This document shows, piece after piece, positions 55,626 to 64,000 of a stretch of 64,000 nucleotides of DNA (the stretch's first letter is position 1; each line of letters opens with the position of its first letter). Position numbers and translations under genes: made by a program. The notes below the pieces were generated by a model. That model had not been told where the DNA came from, searched no databases, and was given only the letters and a program-made list of their open reading frames with translations. Source of the DNA: Entoloma clypeatum. Taxonomy: Eukaryota; Basidiomycota; Agaricomycetes; Agaricales; Entolomataceae. The stretch is from the NCBI GenBank assembly GCA_963565915.1, contig OY751490.1, positions 3,410,001-3,474,000 of the forward strand, given 5' to 3'.

Positions 55626-55992
55626 TGTTATGCGTAACAAACCGTTCCAAGGTTCGGGCAGAGTATGCAGGAAGATGGAAAGGCGAAGAGCAATGTGATT
55701 GCTAAATCTAAGGAATCTAGCTATAGTACAAAGGGTTTATATAGGTACTGACTATAGGCGATAGCATATGAGTCAGTACTGCGTAAGGCAGTGTATCTGA
55801 GTAAGATAACTGCGGAAGGCAGTGCGTCTGAGTAAGATGACTGCGGAATGAGTCAGACGGCAAAGGAAAGCGAGTCAGCGCGGGAGCGAAGTATACTAAA
55901 GGGAATAAAGTATAATACGATATGTGTAAGCGGGGGCCGATGAGTAAAAATGAAAAGTAAGCGTATACGTCCGTAGTCGTTAGTCCGTAACA
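55626..55992 (-). repeat. 5' LTR of gypsy-3
   Basis: 367 bp, near-identical to the 3' LTR; the one difference seen is CGTCCGTAGTC against CGTCCATAGTC. Confidence 0.95.
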
Positions 55993-56649
55993 CTTCTCCT
56001 GCTCATCCATCTTCTCATACACTTTCTTCGCAGCAGCATTGACCTGTTGAAAGTAACTTGGGCATGATGGGTCAATGGTGTCATCTTCATCAATTCCCAG
56101 AATCCTCTTCAATTCTAATTCCACATCGTCTTTGTGTGTATTCCAGACAACATCTATGTGAGTGACTCTCCTTTGACTCTTTGATGCCTTCACAGTGACA
56201 TAAGGACGCCAATTGTTCACGAGCCAACTGCATCATACTAATGTTGTCCTTTAAAGTACATAAAGGCTTACTTACCTTCACGCGCCCATCCATCTCTTCA
56301 TCGCTTATAGGTACAGTTCTGTTCTTTGTCCAGTGGTCGAAGATGTCAGGGAGTATGTTGAATTTGAAAACATGTCCCCGGAGTTTGGAGGTGGTTTGCG
56401 ATTGGTATTCATCTTTGTGAACATCGATCACAGCACGCTCGGCTCATGTGTATTGGCAGTCTTGTCTGGTCTTCTTCACTTTCTTGATTGGCATCATCAT
56501 GGTGGGATGAGATATGGGCAGTGAGATCCAAAATCCCATTATCTACCGTGTCGTTGCGATCTGGAACACAAGGCTCAAACAGGGAATATTTGATCAAACA
56601 AGGATACAGGTTCCACTCTTCATATCTTTTCTTCCTTAATCCATCACAG

Positions 56650-59600
56650 ATGAACAATGACACCCCTACAATTCCAATGCAATCCAGAAAACGTAAACGG
56701 GGAAAGGGCAAGGCCATGTTAGTTGAAGGTGATGATGAGGCAATCAACATCGTGACATTCAAAGAGGTTAGGACAATCACCTGGACAGGGACAATCACCC
56801 AAAGGATCGAAGTACCACACAGGCCAATGGCACAAGGTAGCCAAGAAGGAACAACAACAGAGGTTGAGGTCGTTCCGAATGATAATCTTGATGGAGTGAA
56901 CCTTGATGGAGTTAGTATTGGCATGTATAGCAATGATGATGGAGACCAACCCATCATTGCTCGTGCAAAAAACAAGGTCATTTGAAATTTGTGTCATGCT
57001 GAATATTGATTAACGACTATCTCATAGCAACAAATGTGGATACAGGAGTTTGTCAACCATGCAGAAAGTCTGCTAGCAGCCCTTCTTGCACGCAAGGCAT
57101 TGCCGAGCAATGGAATTTGCATGGGTTGTGTTGGGCAGAAACAAGGAATATGGAGGTGCAAGGACTGCATATCCTCACCACTTCTGTGTCGCTTCTGCAT
57201 GCGCCACTCACATTGTGATAATCCACTACATTGTATCGAATGCTGGACAGGTACTGTACCTTCTTCCACTTGGCAGACCTCTGGGAGGTTGGTGTATATA
57301 TTCTCATGCAACATCATCTAGACACATCCCTTTGCTGATCTCTCGCCTCCCAGAAAGGCATTTTGGAGAGCTTGCAATTGGTCAGGGACGAGGAGGAACA
57401 GGTCAGGCTGCGTACGGCATCGCAGACCGGCAGCTTTGCACGACCGGCAACACAAGGAGCCAACAGCTTTACATCTAGGACAGGGCCCACTGATGACAAA
57501 GATGACGAGGAATCAGATGGATCCAATGAAGAAGACGAGTCAGATTTGGAACCTCTCTATGGCTACCTGTCAAGTGCGGCCGGTAGTGCCGATGGAAATG
57601 CCAGTATGGGTGCTGGTTCTACAGACTCAACACATTCCGCCCCAAGGCAGGACACCCTCAATAACCATTATGTCCGGATTATGCATATAAATGGAATCCA
57701 TCACATTGCCCTGGTGACCTGTTTGTGCCATGGAACTGATGGCATTCATGCAGATCTCATGTACTGCCGATTGGTACTGGCATCATTTTCATGCTATCGA
57801 ACACTATTTACCGTTGCAGTTGGACGACTACCACATTTCTAATTTGGAATGCAAAGCTTCTGCCTATCAATATTTTCAGAAGCTTCGGCGGCTAACATTT
57901 CCAACAGCACCGGCAAAAACACCGAACCTGTACCAGGAGCTTTTGCGAATGTCTCAACTGTGGCGGTGGTTGAAGAAGAAGAAGTGGGCCGGGCATGGCC
58001 ACAGGTCTGGTGATTTCCATCAGTCGGCACCAGGAGAGCTTGCGAATTTCTGTGTGGTGTGCCCTCAGCCTGGGATCAATCTACCAGCAAACTGGAGAGA
58101 TGACCCCAATAAATGGGTGTACCGATGCTTTTTTGTCGCAGATGGTAACTTCAAGGCAGATCATGTCCAGCAAAAAAACACATCCGATATTTGGCTCTCT
58201 GAGGGTGCCAGCATGATTGCGCGACGTGAAGAGTATCAAGAATTCTTGGAAACAGCGACAGAGCATCTGACAGTGAGTCCCCAATGTGTGTGATGCCGGT
58301 GTTGATTGATGGGACCGGCCCTTGGCAGAAAGCACCTTGTGAAAATCGCTTTCGTGCCATCGAGCTCGCAATGCTTGGATCCAAAGTGTGTGATATAACC
58401 GGCATCGTGGCCATTGCCTGTGCACGGCACGGCTGCTTTGCTCTCAATAGCATTGCCAATCTCTTCAAAGGAGAACAACAGAAAAATATCAATTGGGTGC
58501 TGCTCCAAGCCTTGCTCAGGACTAATTTTGATCTAGATCAGAGCGCAATGCTCATATACGATATAGCATGTCAGTACTTTGTGCACATCTGGGACCGCAT
58601 CGGACACCTGTTACCAGCAGGACTAACCCTGGATCGGGCAATCGGCCTCTTTCACGTACATGGTCATAAGGATGAGTGCTTCTTCCGCTTTGCAACATCA
58701 TTTATCCCGGGCAGTGGAATGACGGTGGGTGAAATCTTGGAGATGTTGTGGGCTTCTCTTAATGGAATTACATCAACCGTCCGGACAGCAACTCTGGCAA
58801 ACCGTGCTGAGACAATTGACAACCATGCAACAGATTCTAACCATAAGAAGATGCTCAATATAGGTGAGGTGCCGGTTGCATTGCTGGTTGCTGGTTGCCG
58901 GTCCATGTCCCAGTATGCTAATTGTGGAGCTAATTAGTTACCACATTGTGCAGCCATCATACACAGGCATCAGATATGGTGATGGAAGCAAACAACTATT
59001 TCACCATGTTGACCACAGGGGTGCCAGCTTCAGACCAGCAACAATGGGAGAGGGAGGTTAAAGATGCCGAGAATTGCCGGTTGGAAAATCCTGCTGCAAT
59101 GGACATCCTGAGTGCTCGGGACACTGCCAAATGTGTCCAGGCTACCCCTGCTGATAACCAACGTGCTTTGACGGACGCTGAAAAGTGGATCCAAATGGCA
59201 ATAGAGGTGGAAGAAAAACAGTGCGTAACATCAAGGCATGTGTTTGTATGGAGTGTGTAATCCCTTTATAGGATTGAGCTCCAGGATGCTTTGCGCCACC
59301 TGTGTTCTGTGTTTTATCAAAACAGGATGTCAAATCAAGCACAGCCCTATTGAATCCTAACACTCCTGGGTCCTCAACCCTCCGGCTGTCATGGATATGG
59401 CAGACTGGGCAGCCTACGAACCAAACAACCCCACAGGCATTGCAAGAATGTGTGTGTTAACCTATTGTTGACCGTTGAGTATCATGACACTTTCCAGTCC
59501 AACGTGTGCACTGGTTACTGGCCGGGCCCAGAAGCTTCATTGGAAAGAGAAAACCATTCTTGTTGGATATGAAATGCAGTGGACCGTCAGGTATTTTCTG

Positions 59601-59762
59601 TTCAAGGCCAGTTGGTGGAATGAGCGGAAGGAGGAGAATGTGTCCCATGCAGGACCGGCAGCATATGCTTGCAGGAAGTCAGCAATGTGGCATACCCTGG
59701 CTGCTGACGCCGACAGAGCATTTGCTCTGGTTGATAGATCATACACCACCCAGTTGATTTGA
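56650..59762 (+). CDS. KDZ transposase with N-terminal Cys-cluster domain
   Basis: Exon 1 (56,650-56,976) starts MNNDTPTIPMQSRKRKRGKG. Exon 2 (from 57,028) carries the CxC2-type cluster: CMGCVGQKQGIWRCKDC, LLCRFCMRHSH, PLHCIECW. Then come an acidic Ser-rich linker, IMHINGIHHIALVTC, LECKASAYQYFQKLRRL and CVVCPQPGINLPANW. The catalytic blocks are VADGNFKADH, YDIACQY, FHVHGHKDECFFRFA and FIPGSGMTVGEILEMLWASL; the likely acid residues are the D of ADGN, the D of YDIA and the E of GEIL. The C-terminus has EEKQIELQDALRHL (spliced near 59,267) and WTVRYFLFKASWW. A frame change near 57,820 has no obvious intron and may be a mutation; both copies share it. Divergent from ORF B. Confidence 0.88.
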
Positions 59763-60289
59763 CATCCCTGTCCAGTTGTATGTAACGCGTAAATTTACAG
59801 ACGATGTATGCCACAGTATCCATCCGGCACCAGAAACCAGTATGATGGACTCAACCGGCACTAGCAACCGGCACTGCAGACTCTACCGGCTTCATGTCCC
59901 CATCAATGTAAATGACCTGCACCACCGACACAACCGGCACATTGCGTTCTACTGGCAATCTTTGGCCGGCAACCTCTGGCCGGCAACGGGTTGGTGTTAA
60001 CTTTAGTAAACAGAAAATTTTTATGATCACGTGATTTATCAACTTGATCTCCAACCACAACATTATTATTATTGTGCTATTCATCATGTCCTCCACCCCA
60101 ACCACCTGCACTCCTTCTATTGTGGACCCACAAGAGGTTGTGTCATATTGCAAGTCGCGTTTTCATGCCATGCTCAATGCCATGACAGGGACCAAAGAAG
60201 AATGGATCCCCCAACTCATGTGATATGAACTTGTGACTGTCACACCCACTGCATCACAATAAACGCATGCTGATAAGATTGCCTCATAG
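59763..60289. other. Spacer between transposase and ORF A, right copy
   Basis: Non-coding, with a cluster of CCGGCA/GCCGGT motifs at about 59,820-59,990. Presumed ORF A promoter. Confidence 0.6.
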
Positions 60290-62039
60290 ATGTTTTTGTT
60301 ACAATTCATTGGTATTGCCATGGCATCCGGCCTAGCAGTAGATGTGCCAGTCATTACCTGGCATCTGTCCTGGAACTGGCTGGAGACTCCCAATGCACCA
60401 CCTCTCACCTTGGACTTGTTGCTCACCCTGGATGCCGGCTCACACCCCAGCCATCCGACCGGCATGGTCGAGAGCTATCTCTGTGATTGGTGGACAAGTG
60501 ACTCGCCTGTGCAAGCCAATCAAGTCCTCAACATGGAACAGCTGCCCGACTGCTTGGCACATTATCACGTTGTATCCCAATCAAACCTCTGGCCACCACA
60601 TGCATTCACGGGTAGCAGTGAATATCCAGTACAGCTTTCTCTCAGTCTGATGCCCGAGGTCGACCTTGCTTGCAATGAGTGTCGGTTGTATCGCGATGCT
60701 GCGATAAGTGCTCTCAGACACCTGCATGCACTGTGCCGCAATGTTCAGGCAAAGGAGGCTGCAGCCAAGAACCAGCACCTTCGAACGTCACGGCGTACCT
60801 CAGCCTTCTACAGGTTGTATGAAGCCGCTCTTCTAAAAGAAGGAACGGACACGGCTACTGGATTCATTGCCTCCGGTATGGTATCCTCACCGGGTCCTGT
60901 ATCAATATCAGCACCAGCACCAGCACCACTACCACCACCAGCACCACTGCCCTCTTCCTCACGTCAGCTGCGTGCACAAAGGGCTGCCCCTCGGCCTATC
61001 ACGCCTTCACAACCTAAAGGGACCGTCCCGAAGAATCTGAGTAGGGCCGAGCTGGCCAAGATCTTGAGTCAACACGCCGATGCCAAACATCAATGTCTCG
61101 TCTCACACTCATCACTGAAGTGGACATGGGGAACAGACCTCAAACCGGACGACATCCAGCAATTGTTCCGTGCAGCTGACAGGGACCCCCGACAACACCC
61201 TCAACATGGCAGAAAACACCTGCTGCCCCACATGGGCTATGACAAATCATTGCTGGATGGGAAGGCTGTTGGTGAGTACTCGGAGGGGCCAGGCCCAAGC
61301 AGCATCGGCGCCTTGCAGTACTCCCAAGTGGAAGACGATGACATGGTCCCAGAGCTTGCACCTGGAGATTTTCCACTGCACTTCCGTGAGTTTCCCCTCA
61401 GCGAGCCTTACAGTTGCGCACTGCCAGGAGAATTGCCAAGGGGAGGGAACACCGACATGCCATTGCCACTAAATTGTGGCGTAACTATGTCTCCCCATCC
61501 CAGTGAGGCTCATCCTGTGTCTGCATCTGCTGGTCCCAGGGACAGTGCCGGTGGTGCCGGTCACATTGAACATGCCGGTCGCGCAAGTCATGCTGGTCCA
61601 CTGGAGGAAGCAAGTCGTGCCGGTGCCATGGAAGGTGCCGGTGGTGCTGGTCCCATTCAACATGCCGGTGAAGATGGTAATTTAGTTCCAACTCCCAGTC
61701 TTGCCGTCTTTCCTTCCACCCACAGCACCAGGGTCCTATCGCCTCCCAGTACCAGACCACATGCCCCTGCCCCCCACTTGACAACAGCCCGTGGTGCCAG
61801 TCCGCTGCAGAGGGTAAGTGGTGCCAGTTACATCGAAGGTGCCAGTGGTGCCGGTGGTGCCGATCCCATTCCACATGCTGGTGAACATGGTTATCCCACC
61901 ATCACCACCAGGGTCCTATCGCCTCCCAGTGCCACACCACATGCCCCTGCCCCCCACTTGCCAACCCCTGCTGAAAGTGATAGATCACACTCCGTTGCAG
62001 CTCAAGACGTGCTTCGTGCCTTCATGGCTGATGACGAGC

Positions 62040-62072
<33 letters not shown>

Positions 62073-62386
62073 CAATCTCTGCTTGCGATATCTGTCTTGC
62101 TTTGATGGATAATGATTCTGACAGAGAATCATCATCCTCGTCATCCATCTCCCCGTGTGATGCTCACTGTGCCCTGATGGATGCAGACGAATCTGACGAA
62201 GCCGGCTTCTCATCATCATCAGTTGCTGCTCATGGTGCACATTGCGCACTACTCTCTGATGATTCCGATGGTGAAGTTGACTCTAATCAATTGGCCCAAG
62301 CAAATAATGAGGTACTCAGTGCTCAATCTCGGTTCACATTTGCAGACTTTCAACATTATCCTGACCCAGATGACTATAGTTCATAA
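60290..62386 (+). CDS. KDZ-element ORF A (unknown function)
   Basis: 698-residue single-exon frame. The first 190 residues look folded (VPVITWHLSWNWLETP; VDLACNECRLYRDAAISALR; TSRRTSAFYRLYEAALLKEG). A Pro/Ala/Ser linker follows, then a second folded-looking block (LSRAELAKILSQHADAKHQC; LKPDDIQQLFRAADRDPRQH). The last third is repeats: Gly-Ala/His-Ala units written as GTGCCGGT, then two copies of PSxTRPHAPAPHL, then Ser runs from a TCA microsatellite and an acidic tail. No recognised domain. The start at 60,320 (GCCATGG) is preferable. It sits next to the right terminus, on the same strand as the transposase. Confidence 0.7.
61555..61860 (+). repeat. In-gene minisatellite of GGTGCCGGT units
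   Basis: Repeats of GGTGCCGGT and variants (GGTGCTGGT, CATGCCGGT) inside ORF A. The right copy has one more 9-base unit than the left near 61,850. Confidence 0.8.
62041..62072 (+). repeat. TCA microsatellite in ORF A
   Basis: About ten TCA units coding for Ser; one unit longer than in the left copy. Confidence 0.85.
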
Positions 62387-63105
62387 TTTGCCTTGTACAT
62401 GTATGCGTTGTTAATCTGGCCTTTGTATGTGACTAGATTCCTTTGTGTTATCACTTGAGGACATGTTCAGTTGCTGGTGCACCATGGCTGGATACCCACT
62501 GGGAGTTCCAGTAATTGACTACACAGTGTTCAAGTAATGTCGGTTGCTGACAACCATGTTAACAATGGGTTGGGTTTGATGACCATCTACTCCTGCGAAT
62601 AAAAAAAGGTTTAGTTGCACAGTGTTAAGTTGCTGGTGATGCAACAATATAGTGCCGGGTGTGCCAGTCCACCAAGATGTGACTGGGACTTGTGCCGGTG
62701 CCTCGAAATTTTGGGTCCCAACTGGCACCAATACTGGCACCCATACCGCACACGAGAAAGGTCAGTGAGATATACCCAATATAGATGAATGTGGCAGGGA
62801 ATGTGCTGGTCCATCAAAATTGTAGGTGCCAGTCATGGTGCCGGTCGATGTCCGGTTGTACCAGTTTACAGGGTTAAGCTGCTGGTGATGCGACAAAATA
62901 GTGCCGGTTGCACCGGCACCCATACCGCATGCGAGAAAGATCAGTGAGATATACCCAATATAGATGAATGTGGCAGGGAATGTGCCGGTCAATCAAAATT
63001 GTAGGTGCGCCGGTCGATGTCTGGTGGACCGGCTTTAAAACAAGCCCTGGGTCATCTGAATCCATGCACAGGTCATTCGGATATACCCAATATATTATTG
63101 ACCGG
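62387..63105. repeat. Right subterminal motif array
   Basis: Mirror of 30,194-30,912. Non-coding, with many CCGGCA-type motifs in both orientations. Confidence 0.75.
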
Positions 63106-63269
63106 CAGTGCTAGTAGAAGTATTGTACAAGACTGTCCTACTCTGCTTACTAAGCCTTACAATTTAAGGTTCATTCGCTGGAGCTACAGTGGGCCCGCTG
63201 CGGCCGTCTGCGATGATACAATGTATGGCTTCGCTGGACCATCTAAGACGGTACAATGTAGGTTGACTA
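63106..63269 (-). repeat. KDZ right terminal repeat
   Basis: Ends GGTTGACTA at 63,269; reverse complement of the termini at 30,030 (nearly identical) and 42,747 (about 14 transitions). Confidence 0.82.
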
Positions 63270-63479
63270 TGTGACCCTTGAACACTACTCAATCCATGGT
63301 GTCTCTTGCTCAGAGTCACAAAGGTTAAGAATTGAGTGAAACATGGTGAAAACATAGCTAAAACATATGATTACCATGTTATTTTTTTGTATCTGTGTTT
63401 ACAGTGCTATTTTTGTTGTATCTGTACTATTATTACTGTGTTATTTTTGTTATATCTGTGTGCCTCTCATTGCGGAGTG

Positions 63480-63541
63480 TTACAGACTCTACGGTATGAG
63501 GACCACGTCATATCTTTTACTTATCAGCCCGACTCGGCACT
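63480..63541 (+). repeat. Truncated gypsy LTR end
   Basis: First ~62 bases of a gypsy LTR (TGTTACAGACTCTACGG...), preceded by CGGAG, the reverse complement of the gypsy-2 target duplication. It shares the private variants of the gypsy-2 5' LTR and stops abruptly at 63,541. Confidence 0.93.
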
Positions 63542-64000
63542 TACCCAAAGTGCTTTCGCCCTTATAAGATTCTAGCAAAAGCACGCACCCAGCACTGTGC
63601 TACATGTTCGTTGATTGCACCCGGTTTAGTCAGGTGATCTAGTCTCACGTTACTTGAGACACCCTTCCAGGGATTATGTCAGCTACTTGTGACCTCGTTT
63701 ACACAACACAATGTTCCATCAGTTGTTCGGCTTCTTCCGTTGATTGACAGAAATTATAGAACTCTGCTAGGATGTTGTCCCTCAACCACCGTTAGGTGGT
63801 CTGTGCGTCAAGCACATCACACATGTTTCACATGTGGAGTCCTAATACTGTGGGAAGATTCATTCTTCCCTTGCTCACCCTACAAGTTAGTGTTCTCACA
63901 CTATTGATCATCATCTACAATGACAAGGAGTGGCCACATCCACTTCCTGAGTGGACATTAGGGTAGGTACTATGTTTATGTCAGCACAACGCTTCTCTGT
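63542..64000. other. Right flank, unassigned
   Basis: No recognised gene. It contains the second copy of the breakpoint repeat at 63,666-63,712. A 72-residue frame at 63,689-63,907 has some Cys residues but no motif I know. Confidence 0.4.

Larger units (their letters stand above)
49418..55992 (-). mobile_element. gypsy-3: young full-length chromovirus
   Basis: 6575-bp element on the minus strand with 367-bp LTRs that differ at one position by my comparison, and the perfect target duplication CTTCT (49,413-49,417 and 55,993-55,997). Gag and pol are both open. It is absent from the left arm, so it inserted after the inverted duplication. Of the three gypsy elements it is the one most likely to be active. 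Confidence 0.97.
47788..56500 (-). pseudogene. KDZ-element ORF B, right copy, split by gypsy-3
   Basis: Mirror of 36,787-38,919. Gypsy-3 inserted in an exon, in the codons for MDEQEKRN, duplicating CTTCT (plus strand). Coding pieces are 47,788-49,417 and 55,993-56,500. The early TGA seen in the left copy is present here too. Confidence 0.75.
42747..63269 (+). mobile_element. Complete KDZ transposon with nested gypsy-3
   Basis: Bounded by inverted termini of at least 160 bases (TAGTCAACC... at the left, ...GGTTGACTA at the right), which differ at about 14 positions, all transitions. It spans 20.5 kb, or about 13.9 kb without gypsy-3. It carries a KDZ-family transposase and five further ORFs on both strands. 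Target duplications were not found: the 8 bases outside the two ends do not match, which may reflect later rearrangement. KDZ elements are known from mushroom-forming fungi as large, multi-gene transposons. Confidence 0.82.
45341..63541. repeat. Right arm of giant inverted duplication
   Basis: Reverse complement of 29,758-41,366, plus gypsy-3. It contains four more residues in ORF A through a 9-base and a 3-base repeat-unit gain. The outer end stops inside a gypsy LTR at 63,541. Confidence 0.95.

Noticed and set aside
42747..63269. TET/JBP-type dioxygenase carried by the KDZ element
   Set aside because: Looked for because such genes are reported with KDZ elements in mushrooms; none of the ORFs shows an H-x-D...H dioxygenase pattern that I could recognise.
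42739..63277. Eight-base target duplication around the complete KDZ element
   Set aside because: The bases outside 42,747 and 63,269 do not match; ends may be off by a few bases or rearranged.
29758..63541. Reading the palindrome as two independent KDZ insertions
   Set aside because: The match continues past the KDZ terminus through ~210 bases of flank into a gypsy LTR with shared private variants. An assembly misjoin of haplotypes remains possible and cannot be excluded from sequence alone.
63689..63907. 72-residue plus-strand frame at the right edge
   Set aside because: Includes part of the dispersed breakpoint repeat and has no motif; not enough support for a gene.
1..64000. CRISPR arrays, rRNA or tRNA genes
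   Set aside because: None seen; regularly spaced short repeats here are minisatellites or KDZ motifs, and the genome is clearly eukaryotic. A tRNA search tool was not available.

Overview
The window is nuclear DNA of a filamentous basidiomycete, most likely an Agaricomycete. The host genes have many 45-60 bp introns, and the mobile DNA is chromodomain Ty3/gypsy, PIF/Harbinger and KDZ (Kyakuja-Dileera-Zisupton) elements, a combination typical of mushroom-forming fungi. No species can be named from sequence alone.

Layout. (1) 1-4126: left-truncated Ty3/gypsy chromovirus (gypsy-1, minus strand). (2) 4127-6780: decayed PIF/Harbinger transposon with a transposase remnant facing a Myb/SANT-like remnant; a solo LTR with a 5-bp target duplication sits between them. 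(3) About 6.8-19.4 kb: host gene island with a small secreted Cys peptide, the mRNA export factor RAE1/GLE2, a DDT + PHD chromatin protein, eIF4B, a possible 50-residue protein, and the mitochondrial processing peptidase beta subunit. (4) 19.4-23.2 kb: gene-free repeat land with perfect hairpins, degenerate tandem repeats and a ~20-bp minisatellite. (5) 23,210-29,821: full-length gypsy-2 with target duplication CTCCG and damaged pol. (6) 29.8-63.5 kb: a giant inverted duplication of a multi-gene KDZ transposon. The left arm is 29,758-41,366. The right arm is 45,341-63,541 and is interrupted by full-length gypsy-3 (49,418-55,992, target duplication CTTCT). The right copy, with inverted termini at 42,747 and 63,269, is complete end to end; the left copy lacks the end beyond ORF C.

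The complete KDZ element reads: terminus, ORF E (minus), ORF C (plus, Cys-cluster), ORF D (plus), ORF B (minus), KDZ transposase with N-terminal Cys-cluster (plus), ORF A (plus), terminus. Without gypsy-3 it is about 14 kb. A short motif, ACCGGCA and its CpG-decayed forms, recurs throughout it, in genes and between genes and in several reading frames. I regard this multi-ORF, motif-saturated element as the best candidate for an undescribed system here.

The gypsy elements share unusual features: an 11-nt match between the primer-binding site and the predicted RNA 5' end (Tf1-like self-priming), an upstream ORF ending two bases before the gag ATG, and, in the two elements whose 3' part is visible, an extra ORF downstream of pol.
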